A stretch of DNA of 32,766 nucleotides from Caryophanales bacterium UBA7057 (GCA_002493865.1 DLAC01000042.1:1-32766); one strand, 5' to 3'; numbered from the stretch's first letter, positions 7,020 through 15,930 are shown. The notes: generated by a model not told the origin, from the sequence alone. Numbers and translations: made by a program.

Positions 7020-8865
7020 TGAACAAGAAAAGAGAAAAGCCCCTGCTCGTAGGCACGGTCCAGGTGGACGCGGAATGTCTTCTGAAAAAGCCAAAGACTT
7101 TAAAGGAACGATGAAAAAGTTAATTCAGTACTTATCTCAATATAAATTTCTATTACTTCTAGTTGTTATATTTTCTGTAGGAAGTGCCATATTTTCGATT
7201 GTAGGGCCTAAAATTTTAGGAAATGCAACGACAGAAATTTATAATGGATTAATCGGAAGAGTTACAGGTACAACGGCAGGAATTAACTTTAATAAAATTT
7301 CAGGAATTCTTTTAACCCTTCTTGGATTATATGGAATTAGTATGATATTTTCTTATATTCAGGGCTGGATTATGGCACAGGTAAGTCAGAATGTAACTTA
7401 TGGATTAAGAAAAAGTATTTCAGAAAAAATTCATAGAATGCCCCTTGGATATTTTGAATCAAAAACAACAGGTGAAATCTTATCTCGAATTACAAATGAT
7501 GTAGATACAGTCAGTCAGAACTTAGATCAAAGTTTAACACAAGTAATTTCTTCATTTACATTAGCAATCGGTGTCATCATCATGATGCTTACAATTAGTC
7601 CATTAATGACACTTGTAACCGTTTTGATTGTACCATTTTCTATGATATTTATTATGTTGATTGTGAAACATAGTCAAAAGTATTTTACAAAACAGCAGGA
7701 ATATCTAGGACATATCAATGGTCAAGTAGAAGAAATTTATACAGGACATGATGTTGTAAAATTATTTAACGGAGAAGAAAGAGCCTTAAATGAATTTAAA
7801 GAGATGAATGAAACGCTTTATCACACGGCATGGAAAAGTCAATTTTTATCAACAATGATGCACCCAATTATGACGTTTATTGGAAATCTCGGTTATGTGG
7901 TCGTTTCTATTTTGGGAGGATGGCTTGTCATTCAAAATCGAATTCAAGTAGGAGACATTTTATCATTTACCCAGTATGTACGTAGTTTTACTCAGCCTCT
8001 TGCTCAGGCTGCACAAGTAATGAATCTATTGCAAGCACTGGCAGCAGCAGCGGAAAGAGTCTTTGAATTTTTAGAAGAAGAAGAGGAAGTACCGACCGTA
8101 GAAAATCCAGTTTCTGCTGAAAACCTAAAGGGAAACATCAGTTTTGAGCACGTACAATTTGGTTATAACGAAAATCAAATCGTTATCCATGACTTTAATT
8201 CAGAAATCAAATCCGGAATGAAAGTCGCAATTGTAGGGCCAACCGGTGCCGGAAAAACAACGATGGTAAAACTTTTGATGAGATTTTATGATGTAAATCA
8301 AGGTGCAATTAAAATTGATGGAAAGAATCTAAAAGATTTTGACCGAAACGAATTAAGAGAGGCATTTGGAATGGTTTTACAAGACACTTGGTTATATTCT
8401 GATACCATTCGAGAAAATATTCGCTATGGCAAGTTGGATGCGACTGATGAAGAAGTAGAAGATGCTGCCATTGCAGCTCATGTCGATCACTTTATTCGAA
8501 CCTTACCAGATGGCTATAACATGGTAATTAACGAAGAATCCGATAATATTTCAGGAGGACAAAAGCAATTATTAACGATTGCAAGAGTGATTCTAAATGA
8601 CCCAAAAATTTTAATTTTAGATGAAGCAACTTCTTCTGTAGATACTAGGACAGAAGTGTTGATTCAAAAAGCAATGGATCAATTAATGGAAGGAAGAACC
8701 AGCTTTATTATCGCACACCGTCTTTCGACAATCCGTAATGCAGATTTAATCTTAGTTATGAAAGATGGAGATATTGTAGAGCAAGGAAAACATCGAGAAT
8801 TAATCAAGAAAAATGGATTCTATGCAACTTTATATAATTCTCAATTTGAGGAAGTAGAAAATTAA
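7012..8865 (+). CDS. ABC exporter subunit B (canonical ATPase site)
   Basis: A 617-residue half-transporter that pairs with the preceding subunit. After a charged N-terminal tail rich in Arg/Gly come six membrane helices and a nucleotide-binding domain with Walker A GPTGAGKTT (409-417), signature ISGGQKQ, Walker B LDEATS with catalytic E538, and H-loop His569. All are canonical, so the active ATP site uses this subunit's Walker motifs and the partner's VSGGQ. The start overlaps the partner's stop by 8 bases behind GGAGGAG, which supports balanced synthesis of a heterodimer. Confidence 0.93.
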   Translation: MSSEQEKRKAPARRHGPGGRGMSSEKAKDFKGTMKKLIQYLSQYKFLLLLVVIFSVGSAIFSIVGPKILGNATTEIYNGLIGRVTGTTAGINFNKISGILLTLLGLYGISMIFSYIQGWIMAQVSQNVTYGLRKSISEKIHRMPLGYFESKTTGEILSRITNDVDTVSQNLDQSLTQVISSFTLAIGVIIMMLTISPLMTLVTVLIVPFSMIFIMLIVKHSQKYFTKQQEYLGHINGQVEEIYTGHDVVKLFNGEERALNEFKEMNETLYHTAWKSQFLSTMMHPIMTFIGNLGYVVVSILGGWLVIQNRIQVGDILSFTQYVRSFTQPLAQAAQVMNLLQALAAAAERVFEFLEEEEEVPTVENPVSAENLKGNISFEHVQFGYNENQIVIHDFNSEIKSGMKVAIVGPTGAGKTTMVKLLMRFYDVNQGAIKIDGKNLKDFDRNELREAFGMVLQDTWLYSDTIRENIRYGKLDATDEEVEDAAIAAHVDHFIRTLPDGYNMVINEESDNISGGQKQLLTIARVILNDPKILILDEATSSVDTRTEVLIQKAMDQLMEGRTSFIIAHRLSTIRNADLILVMKDGDIVEQGKHRELIKKNGFYATLYNSQFEEVEN

Positions 8866-8890
8866 AAAATTCCGTCATGGAATTTTTTCC
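8864..8890 (+). terminator. Strong terminator of the ABC exporter operon
   Basis: A perfect 10-bp stem (8864-8873 with 8879-8888), loop GTCAT, and a T-rich 3' arm. It begins inside the stop codon. Confidence 0.85.
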
Positions 8891-8893
8891 TTT

Positions 8894-8940
8894 GGGGAAA
8901 ATTTTATTTCATAAAAGAAATGGTAGAATCTCCCTTTTTT
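8894..8940 (+). terminator. Possible second, weaker terminator
   Basis: GGGGA (8894-8898) can pair with TCTCC (8929-8933), and ATTTC with GAAAT inside, followed by T6. The large internal loop makes it doubtful. Confidence 0.3.
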
Positions 8941-8941
8941 C

Positions 8942-8970
8942 TTGTAAAAAATGGAAATATATATTATAAT
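8942..8970 (+). promoter_or_regulatory. Sigma-A promoter of the first pseudopilin gene
   Basis: TTGTAA (8942-8947), a 17-base spacer and a perfect TATAAT (8965-8970), 25 bases before the start codon. Confidence 0.6.
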
Positions 8971-8995
8971 TTTTTATAGTAGAGGAGGAAATAAA

Positions 8996-9517
8996 ATGTT
9001 AAAAAAAGTATCCAATCAACATGCATTTACTTTAGTTGAACTTTTAGCAGTAATCGTGATTTTATCTATTTTGATGGCAATTGCTGTACCAAATATTATT
9101 TCCACTCTTGATCGTAATAAAAAAGTAACCTATATTGGAGATGCCAAAAAGTTAATTGCTTTAGCGAGAAACCAACTGGGAAATAAAATTAACAAGCCTG
9201 GATATGGAGAACTTGTTCGAGTTAATCTATCTTGTTTGGATGCCCAAGATTTACCGTCAGATCCAGAAGGAAATCCTTATGATGAAGAAGAATCCTTTGT
9301 AGTCATTGTAAGAAAAAACGAAGAATTAATCTATTATGTCAATCTAATAGGAAAGAGTAGTAACGGAAAAACAAGAGGAATATACTTAACTGAACGTTCC
9401 GCTTTAGATGGGGACCGTAGAATGTCTTTGGTAAAAAAGAACATTACCGCACCGACGGATGATGCAATTCGAAGTACTACAGGTGTTTCGGGAACGATTC
9501 GAACCTGTGGAAGTTAG
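8996..9517 (+). CDS. Type IV pilin-like protein (pseudopilin)
   Basis: A 173-residue protein with a class III prepilin signal: short basic leader MLKKVSNQHA, then FTLVELL with Glu at +5 and a hydrophobic helix to about residue 33. The residue before the cleavage point is Ala (usually Gly). The soluble domain has only two Cys, near residue 80 and in the terminal RTCGS. A disulfide loop like the D-region of type IV pilins is therefore possible. ATG 8996 follows GAGGAGG; the longer in-frame start lies in the promoter. The MurF-like gene follows after 10 bases, so the two are co-transcribed. No pilus ATPase, platform protein or prepilin peptidase is nearby. Confidence 0.85.
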   Translation: MLKKVSNQHAFTLVELLAVIVILSILMAIAVPNIISTLDRNKKVTYIGDAKKLIALARNQLGNKINKPGYGELVRVNLSCLDAQDLPSDPEGNPYDEEESFVVIVRKNEELIYYVNLIGKSSNGKTRGIYLTERSALDGDRRMSLVKKNITAPTDDAIRSTTGVSGTIRTCGS

Positions 9518-9527
9518 GGGGAATTTT

Positions 9528-11129
9528 ATGAACTGGATAATTTTTGTTACTGTTTGTACATCATATTTTTACTTAATTGTGAAGTCTAAAAAGGCAATGC
9601 ATATGTTACAACAGAATTTATATAATATGAACCATCGTTATGTAAAATGGATTATTAAAAATCCTATTTCTGTTTTTATCAGCTTTGATTTTCTCTCAGT
9701 AATGTTTATGATTTTGGCCTTTTATCTGAATCAAGAACTATGGTTAATCCTAAGCTCTGTAATCTACGTTCTTGGATTTTTCTTAATACGTATGAAAGAT
9801 GAGAAGGAAAAAGTACATGAAAAAAAACCATTGGTAGTTACTAAAAGAGTTCTTAGATTGATTTTTACTACGAGTGTTCTATATTTAATTCCAAGTATTT
9901 TAATTTGCTTTTATAAGGAATCTTCTCTCTTATTTCTTTTGATTCTAGGGATTATGGTTTACTTTGTCTATTTTATTTTATGGATTACGAATATTTTAAA
10001 TAAACCAATTGAAAAATGTGTATACTATTATTACTATTTGAAAGCTACAAGTAAGTTAAAGAAAATGTCTCAATTAAAGGTAGTAGGAATTACTGGTAGT
10101 TATGGAAAAACAAGTAGTAAAAATATTTTAAGTGATATTTTAAATGTGAAAATGATTGCACATCCAACACCACAGAATTTAAATACAGAATACGGTCTTA
10201 TGATTACGATTAATAATCACCTAGATAAATTTGATGAAGTGTTTATTGCCGAAATGGGAGCTTATAAATGTGGTGAAATTCGTACGTTATGTAAAATGGT
10301 TCATCCTAGTTATGGAATTTTAACGTCAATTGGTACGGCACACTTAGAAAGTTTTGGTAGTGAAGAAAATATTCAAAAGACAAAATTTGAATTGATTGAT
10401 TCACTCCCAGATGATGGAATTGCCATTTTAAATGGGGATGATCCAAAGCAGCTATCTTATAAGATTCAAAGTAAGTGTCAAAAAATTTGGATTGGAATTG
10501 ATAATCATGAGGTTGACCTTTATGCGACAAATATTCATTGTAGTAACAACGGAAGTAGTTTTGATTGCTTTGTAAAAGAGGAAAATCAATCTTATACTTT
10601 TACGACAAAACTTCTAGGAAATCATAACATCTATAACGTTCTAGCAGGAATTGCCCTCGCTAGAGAGTTTGGGATGAGTATGGAAGAAATTAAGACAGGT
10701 GTTAGAAAAATCAAACCAATTGAACATCGCCTAGAAATCAAACCAATCGGCTCTATTTACATGATAGATGATGCTTATAACTCAAATCCAGTGGGTGCCA
10801 AAAGAGCAGTGGAAGTCTTAGATATGATGCCTGGAACTAAGGTAGTAGTAACTCCTGGAATGATTGAACTTGGTGTAAAGGAAAAGGAATACAATAAGAT
10901 TTTTGGAATGCAAATTGCGAATGTTGCAGACTATGTAATATTGATTGGTGAAAAGAGAACTCAGCCAATTTATCAAGGGTTGATGGAAAGTGATTATTCA
11001 AAAGAAAAAATCTATATTTTAAACGATGTCAAAGAATCATTTCCTCTTCTAGCGAAATTAAAGGGAAAAGAAGATCTATACGCTCTTTATGAAAATGATT
11101 TACCAGACAGTTATAATGAGAATAAATAA
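9528..11129 (+). CDS. Membrane-embedded MurF-like Mur ligase
   Basis: A 533-residue protein. Residues 1 to about 155 hold five predicted membrane helices in place of the normal MurF N-terminal UDP-binding domain. The remainder is a Mur ligase: P-loop GITGSYGKTSSKN near 188, EMGAYKCGEI, GTAHLESFGS, GNHNIYNVLAG, DDAYNSNPVGAKRAV and VTPGMIELG. These are closest to MurF, which adds D-Ala-D-Ala to the UDP-MurNAc tripeptide. It could be the cell's MurF or a specialised ligase acting on a lipid-linked substrate; the window cannot decide. AGGGGG is the ribosome site for ATG 9528. It lies between pseudopilin genes. Confidence 0.8.
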   Translation: MNWIIFVTVCTSYFYLIVKSKKAMHMLQQNLYNMNHRYVKWIIKNPISVFISFDFLSVMFMILAFYLNQELWLILSSVIYVLGFFLIRMKDEKEKVHEKKPLVVTKRVLRLIFTTSVLYLIPSILICFYKESSLLFLLILGIMVYFVYFILWITNILNKPIEKCVYYYYYLKATSKLKKMSQLKVVGITGSYGKTSSKNILSDILNVKMIAHPTPQNLNTEYGLMITINNHLDKFDEVFIAEMGAYKCGEIRTLCKMVHPSYGILTSIGTAHLESFGSEENIQKTKFELIDSLPDDGIAILNGDDPKQLSYKIQSKCQKIWIGIDNHEVDLYATNIHCSNNGSSFDCFVKEENQSYTFTTKLLGNHNIYNVLAGIALAREFGMSMEEIKTGVRKIKPIEHRLEIKPIGSIYMIDDAYNSNPVGAKRAVEVLDMMPGTKVVVTPGMIELGVKEKEYNKIFGMQIANVADYVILIGEKRTQPIYQGLMESDYSKEKIYILNDVKESFPLLAKLKGKEDLYALYENDLPDSYNENK

Positions 11130-11166
11130 ACAAATTGTAAACTACGGGCAAAACCATCCTAAAATA

Positions 11167-11195
11167 TTGACCGTGTTTTTTGGATAAGATATAAT
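11167..11195 (+). promoter_or_regulatory. Sigma-A promoter of the second pseudopilin gene
   Basis: TTGACC (11167-11172), a 17-base spacer, TATAAT (11190-11195). The preceding ACGG...CCGT-T6 segment (about 11137-11180) could be a weak terminator of the MurF-like gene that overlaps the -35. Confidence 0.75.
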
Positions 11196-11221
11196 ATATA
11201 TGATAAGAGAGGGATATAAAC

Positions 11222-11887
11222 ATGGATTTACATAATAAAAAAGGGTTTACATTGATTGAATTATTGGCAGTAATCGTAATATTATCAATCCTTTTAGCGG
11301 TTGCGATTCCAGCAGTTACAGGCTATATTAATTCATCCAAAAAGAGTGGGTATGTAGATAATGTACTTCAATATATTGCTGCTGCTAGATATGCAGCACT
11401 TACGGGAGAGTTTGAAATGCCAACCGATTTGTATGATGCTACCGTAATTCCATTTGAATTGTTAGTAAATAGACTGGATAAAAGTGGTAAAAAGAGTCCT
11501 TATGGTGGATCATTTGTAGAAGGGGTTGCAGGAAAGAATAATAGTAGAACGATTGTAAGTTCCTATGTAGTAATTGTATATGAATCAGAAGATGGAGATT
11601 CTCCAGTTTATAAATATTACGCAACAGCAGATGATGGACAATATGTAATTGGTCAAAATTCTAAACAGATGATTATTTCTGAGGAAGAGTTAATTGCAAA
11701 ATCAGATTACGTAACGCGTTATACTGGAAACTCTTCTGCAGGGGATGTGAATCTGTCTAATATTCAAGCAAACGCTACACAAATGAGTTTAACGCCTGGT
11801 TCTGGAAATTCTGGAAAAAATTATATACCAAAAAATATTGCAATTAGTTCTAATGGTGTAATTACGGTACGTAATGTTTCTGACTAA
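11222..11887 (+). CDS. Type IV pilin-like protein (pseudopilin), Cys-free
   Basis: A 221-residue protein with leader MDLHNKKG, cleavage expected before FTLIELL, Glu at +5, and a hydrophobic N-terminal helix ending in PAVTGYINSSKK. The soluble domain is rich in Ser, Gly, Tyr and Asn with no Cys. The end is strongly beta-like (SSNGVITVRNVSD). The N-terminal segment is nearly the same as in the next pseudopilin (IPAVTGY), while the C-terminal domains do not resemble each other. AGAGGG is spaced 8 bases from the ATG. The gene stands alone between its own promoter and terminator. Confidence 0.88.
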   Translation: MDLHNKKGFTLIELLAVIVILSILLAVAIPAVTGYINSSKKSGYVDNVLQYIAAARYAALTGEFEMPTDLYDATVIPFELLVNRLDKSGKKSPYGGSFVEGVAGKNNSRTIVSSYVVIVYESEDGDSPVYKYYATADDGQYVIGQNSKQMIISEEELIAKSDYVTRYTGNSSAGDVNLSNIQANATQMSLTPGSGNSGKNYIPKNIAISSNGVITVRNVSD

Positions 11888-11898
11888 GTTTTAATTTT

Positions 11899-11926
11899 AA
11901 AAAGGGTATTTTTACTCTTTTTCTTT
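11899..11926 (+). terminator. Terminator after second pseudopilin gene
   Basis: A 10-bp stem with one G-U pair (11899-11908 with 11913-11922), a T4 loop and a T-rich tail. Confidence 0.7.
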
Positions 11927-11974
11927 TCCGATTTTAATAATTTGTGGTATATTTAATATAGGAGATGTGAAAAC

Positions 11975-12580
11975 ATGAATCAAAAAGGTTTTACATTAAT
12001 TGAATTACTTGCAACAATTGTTATCATTGCTGTTTTACTAAATATTGCAATTCCAGCAGTGACAGGCTATCTTGGTACTTCTAAGAAACGACTATTTGTA
12101 GATGATGCAATTACAAATCAAGAAATAGTCAGTAGAGATACGATTTTAGAAAAATTCAAGTTACCCGTTGCAGAAAATGAAGTGACCATTATTTCAACTA
12201 GTATGCTAGGAAAAGAAAAAGATTCTTTTCGTTCTTCTTATGGTTTCTTATATGCAGAAAATAAAAGTTATGTTGCGATTGTCAATCGTGGAACACCAGA
12301 TGAACCAAAATATGAATATTATGTAGCGTTACAGGACCTTGGAAGAAATGCTCTACCACTAACAAATATTGAAGATGTGGAAGAGGATATATTTACGAAG
12401 AATGCAAAGAACCGAATGGAATTAACAATTCAATCTTTTTGTGGAACCACGGAAGGGACCAATCGTTCTTTATATACAATTAAAGGCTTAGAAGACATCC
12501 AATTAAAAGATGAAAACGGATATTTAAAAAATTGGGATACTACTATTTATAGTAGTGAACAGTGTGGAAGGGTGAGTTAA
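11975..12580 (+). CDS. Type IV pilin-like protein (pseudopilin) with C-terminal Cys pair
   Basis: A 201-residue protein with a very short leader (MNQKG), then FTLIELL with Glu at +5 and a hydrophobic helix to about residue 28. Two Cys in the C-terminal region (SFCGTT and the near-terminal SEQCG) could form a pilin-type disulfide loop. GGAGATG precedes the ATG. The stop codon is followed after one base by the nfo start, so it is probably co-transcribed with endonuclease IV, an unexpected partner. Confidence 0.87.
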   Translation: MNQKGFTLIELLATIVIIAVLLNIAIPAVTGYLGTSKKRLFVDDAITNQEIVSRDTILEKFKLPVAENEVTIISTSMLGKEKDSFRSSYGFLYAENKSYVAIVNRGTPDEPKYEYYVALQDLGRNALPLTNIEDVEEDIFTKNAKNRMELTIQSFCGTTEGTNRSLYTIKGLEDIQLKDENGYLKNWDTTIYSSEQCGRVS

Positions 12581-12581
12581 A

Positions 12582-13457
12582 ATGCTTTATATTGGCTCTC
12601 ATGTTTCTTTTGATAAGCAAGATCAACTTCTTAAAAGTACGAAAGAAGCAATCAGTTATGGTGCAAATACATTTATGTTTTATACAGGTGCACCTCAAAA
12701 TACATTAAGATACCCAATCAATGATGAAAAAACACTAGAAGCATTGATGCTAATGAAAAAGGAAGGAGTCGCCTTTGATAAGGTAGGTGCTCATGCACCT
12801 TACATCATTAATTTAGCGAATCCTGATAATTTAGAGTTTGGGGTTCGTTTTTTAACAGAAGAATTAGAACGCTGTCAGGCACTTGGAATTAAGTTTATTG
12901 TTCTTCATCCCGGAAGTCATGTCGGAAGGGGAATTGAAGAAGGAATAGAGACGATTATTCGTGGATTAAATAGTGTATTTTTAAACTATCATGGAGATGT
13001 GAAAATTCTGCTTGAAACCATGGCAGGAAAGGGAACCGAGATTGGACGTACATTTGAAGAACTAAAAGAAATCATGGATGGTGTTGAGAGAAAAGAAAAT
13101 CTTGGTATTTGTATGGATACATGCCATATGAGTGATGCAGGATATGATTTAACGGACTTTGACTCCGTTCTAAAAGAATTTGACTCTATCTTAGGAATTG
13201 ATAAAATTGGATGTATTCATATCAATGATAGTAAAAATGAAAGAGGTGCCCATAAAGACCGTCATGAGAATCTTGGATATGGGACTTTAGGATTTGACCT
13301 TCTTTTAAAAATTATTTATCATCCCTTATTAGAAGAAATACCAAAGATTTTAGAAACTCCCTATATCAATCGAGAAATTGCTCCATACAAAAAAGAAATC
13401 GAAATGATTCGAAATCAAACCTATGAAGATGGTTGGAGAGAATCCATTCATTCATAA
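12582..13457 (+). CDS. nfo: Endonuclease IV (AP endonuclease)
   Basis: A TIM-barrel base-excision-repair enzyme that cuts DNA 5' of abasic sites. Metal-binding segments are present in order: GSHVSF at the N-terminus, GAHAPY, LHPGSHVG, LLETMAG, CMDTCHMSDAGYD, HINDSK and the final ETPYI. The 291-residue length is normal. It starts one base after the pseudopilin stop, and the SD-like AAGGGTGAG lies inside that gene's end. In B. subtilis the homologue YqfS is a spore DNA-repair enzyme made under sigma-G. No sigma-G site is obvious here. Confidence 0.95.
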   Translation: MLYIGSHVSFDKQDQLLKSTKEAISYGANTFMFYTGAPQNTLRYPINDEKTLEALMLMKKEGVAFDKVGAHAPYIINLANPDNLEFGVRFLTEELERCQALGIKFIVLHPGSHVGRGIEEGIETIIRGLNSVFLNYHGDVKILLETMAGKGTEIGRTFEELKEIMDGVERKENLGICMDTCHMSDAGYDLTDFDSVLKEFDSILGIDKIGCIHINDSKNERGAHKDRHENLGYGTLGFDLLLKIIYHPLLEEIPKILETPYINREIAPYKKEIEMIRNQTYEDGWRESIHS

Positions 13458-13484
13458 ATATTTTAAGTAGAAGTTAACATAACA

Positions 13485-13508
13485 AAAGCCAGTAATTTTA
13501 CTGGCTTT
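13485..13508 (+). terminator. Bidirectional terminator between nfo and the DUF2624-like gene
   Basis: A perfect 10-bp stem (13485-13494 with 13499-13508), loop ATTT, A-rich on one side and T on the other. It serves convergent genes. Confidence 0.8.
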
Positions 13509-13761
13509 AAATATGATATTTCTTTTTTGCTTCCTCATAAAGGGTATATAATTTTTGATAAGTTTCAGGAGATATTTCCTTTTTTAAACGTAAAAAAGTT
13601 TCTTCTTTCCCATCATAAATTCCTTCCCAGTCTTCTTTCAGAAAACGAAAGAGTACATTTGCTTCTTCCTCTGACGTATACAATTGATTCATTTTTAAAT
13701 ACCGAATAAATTCCTCTTTCTGAATATTAGTAATCCATTGTTTTAATAAATTCTTATACAT
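13507..13761 (-). CDS. DUF2624-like small protein
   Basis: An 84-residue, mostly helical charged protein without Cys or membrane helix. Its spacing of charged and hydrophobic residues, its length and its place next to nfo resemble B. subtilis YqfT (DUF2624), which adjoins yqfS (nfo). The resemblance is from memory and needs a profile search. Start 13761 is chosen because GGGTGA lies 4 bases upstream of it. The upstream ATG (13773) would place that SD inside the gene. Function unknown. Confidence 0.65.
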   Translation of the reverse strand: MYKNLLKQWITNIQKEEFIRYLKMNQLYTSEEEANVLFRFLKEDWEGIYDGKEETFLRLKKEISPETYQKLYTLYEEAKKKYHI

Positions 13762-13827
13762 AAAATCACCCATTAAAATATATGCAAGTTTTCTTTAAAA
13801 AAGCACAAACTATAAATGGTGAAATTT

Positions 13828-15843
13828 ATGAAAGTCAGTCATAAAATATTAAGAAAACGGATCCTTGCCTTAGAAATTTTAGTAGGATGTTGTTTTATCA
13901 TCTTATTTTATTCTCTCTATCATATTATTTATGTACGGGGTGCTTTTTATAAGCAAAACTTAAAAAATCTAACAGAAGTCATCGTTGAAGGGGAAAGTGC
14001 ACCGCGTGGAAGAATCTATGATCGAAATTACAATTTATTAGTAGATAATATTGCAGTTCCTGTTGTTTATTATCAAAAAGAAAAAAAAGTAACGGCAAAA
14101 CAGGAAATAAAGCTCGCTTACGAAATTGAAAAGCATTTAGAGATAGATGCATCCAAGCTACATGTACGAAATTTAAAAGAATTTTATTTATTAAAGTATC
14201 CAAAAAAAGGTCAAGAAAAAATCACCGAAGAAGAATATGAAAAATTAAAACGGAGAGAACTGAGTACAAAAGAAATCGAGGAATTAAAGATTTCTAGAAT
14301 TACAGAAGAAGATTTATCCATTTTTAAGGAAGGGGATTATAAAGCAGCTTATCTATATTATTTAATGAATCAAGGATATTCCTATCAGGAAAAGGTATTA
14401 AAAAGTGAAGGGGTAACGGATGAAGAATATGCTTTCTTTTCAGAAAACATAGATTCTTTTCATGGGGTCAATACAAAGGTAACTTGGCAACGAGAATATC
14501 TATATGGAGATACTTTCCGTTCTATTTTAGGAAACATTGGTCCCGTAACAAAGGAAAATAAAAAGGAATATTTAGCCATGGGATATCAATTGACAGACCG
14601 AGTAGGGACAAGTAATTTAGAGTTACAGTATGAAAGTTTATTAAGAGGAACAAAAGCAACCTATTTGAAAGAAAACGACTCTAGCTTAACCAAAATATCA
14701 GATGCTATTCGAGGAAATGATATTGTACTAACAATTGATATTGAGCTTCAAAAGAAGGTCGATGAGTTAATTGATCAGGAATTAATACGAGCGAAGGGGG
14801 AAGCAAATACAAAGTACTTAGATAAAACTTATGTAGTAATTGAAGAACCAAACACAGGGGAAATCTTAGCGATATCGGGTAGAAAATTAGTATGGAATGG
14901 GAACGGATATCAAGGAACAGATATTACTCCCTATGCCTTAACAGACCCAATGGCGCCAGGAAGTGTAGTGAAAGGAGCCTCTATGTTGGTTGGTTATAAT
15001 ACAGATGCTTTAAAAATTGGGGAAGTAATGACCGATGAGTGTATCAAATTAAAGTCAATTCCTGCGAAGTGTTCCTCCCATCAAGTGGGACGTTTAAACG
15101 ATATTATTGCACTTTCTGAGTCATCCAATGTATATCAATTTAAAATAGCAATGAGAGTGGGTGGCGCTAAGTATTCCTACAATGCAGATATTAAAGTGGA
15201 CCCAAATGCTTTTAAAATTTATCGTGATACATTTTCTCAGTTTGGATTAGGAGTAAAAACGGGGATTGATTTACCAGTAGAAAGTCTTGGATATATTGGA
15301 AAAAGTACGAAACCAGAATTTCTTCTAAACTTTGCAATTGGACAGTATGATACGTATACTCCCATTCAACTATCTCAGTATATTACAACGATTGCATCGA
15401 ATGGAAATCGTTATCAACCACATCTTTTAAAAGCAGTCTATGAACCGACTCAAGTAGAAACATTAGGATCCCTTGCCTATGAAGTAATGCCGATTCTTCA
15501 AGGAAAGGTAGATACAAAAGAAGAATATTTAAAAAGGATTCAAGAGGGATTTCAAGCTGTAATGACGATAGGGCTTGGAAAACGAGTCATGGGAGATGCA
15601 CCTAATCCCGCTGGAAAAACAGGAACTAGCGAGAGCTTTTTAGATACGGATGGAGATGGAAAAATTGATACTGCGACTGTCAGTAATGCTTTTGTTGGAT
15701 ATGCGCCTATAGAAAATCCTGAAATGACAATTACAGTTACTTCTCCTGATGTAGAAGATCCAAGTACAGGCATATCCTTTCACAGTTATGTAAATCGACG
15801 AATTGCTAGAGAAATCTCTACATATTACTTTCATAGAGGATAG
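13828..15843 (+). CDS. Class B penicillin-binding protein (PBP2A/PBP2-like transpeptidase)
   Basis: A D,D-transpeptidase that cross-links peptidoglycan. It is 671 residues long with one N-terminal membrane helix (about 15-38), a pedestal/dimerisation domain (RGRIYDRNYNLLVDN, then GNIGPVTKEN) and a transpeptidase domain from about 320. Active-site motifs are SVVK with nucleophile S379, SSN at 432-434, and KTG at 597-599. It looks most like the elongation-type PBP2A/PbpH group of Bacilli, which work with RodA in rod-shaped growth. ATG 13828 has GGTGA 5 bases before it; ATG 13816 is an in-frame alternative. The PBP-rpmG adjacency also occurs in staphylococci. Confidence 0.92.
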   Translation: MKVSHKILRKRILALEILVGCCFIILFYSLYHIIYVRGAFYKQNLKNLTEVIVEGESAPRGRIYDRNYNLLVDNIAVPVVYYQKEKKVTAKQEIKLAYEIEKHLEIDASKLHVRNLKEFYLLKYPKKGQEKITEEEYEKLKRRELSTKEIEELKISRITEEDLSIFKEGDYKAAYLYYLMNQGYSYQEKVLKSEGVTDEEYAFFSENIDSFHGVNTKVTWQREYLYGDTFRSILGNIGPVTKENKKEYLAMGYQLTDRVGTSNLELQYESLLRGTKATYLKENDSSLTKISDAIRGNDIVLTIDIELQKKVDELIDQELIRAKGEANTKYLDKTYVVIEEPNTGEILAISGRKLVWNGNGYQGTDITPYALTDPMAPGSVVKGASMLVGYNTDALKIGEVMTDECIKLKSIPAKCSSHQVGRLNDIIALSESSNVYQFKIAMRVGGAKYSYNADIKVDPNAFKIYRDTFSQFGLGVKTGIDLPVESLGYIGKSTKPEFLLNFAIGQYDTYTPIQLSQYITTIASNGNRYQPHLLKAVYEPTQVETLGSLAYEVMPILQGKVDTKEEYLKRIQEGFQAVMTIGLGKRVMGDAPNPAGKTGTSESFLDTDGDGKIDTATVSNAFVGYAPIENPEMTITVTSPDVEDPSTGISFHSYVNRRIAREISTYYFHRG

Positions 15844-15859
15844 GAAAGAGAGGGATTCC

Positions 15860-15888
15860 TTGACAAATTTATAAGAAAAGTATAAAAT
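15860..15888 (+). promoter_or_regulatory. Sigma-A promoter upstream of rpmG (distal)
   Basis: Perfect TTGACA (15860-15865), a 17-base spacer, TAAAAT (15883-15888). Confidence 0.6.
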
Positions 15889-15902
15889 CGTGAAAATTTC
15901 TT

Positions 15903-15930
15903 TTGATTTTTCCTAAATATTTGGTATAAT
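15903..15930 (+). promoter_or_regulatory. Sigma-A promoter upstream of rpmG (proximal)
   Basis: TTGATT (15903-15908), a 16-base spacer and perfect TATAAT (15925-15930), 26 bases before the start codon. The rpmG gene may thus have tandem promoters. Confidence 0.6.
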
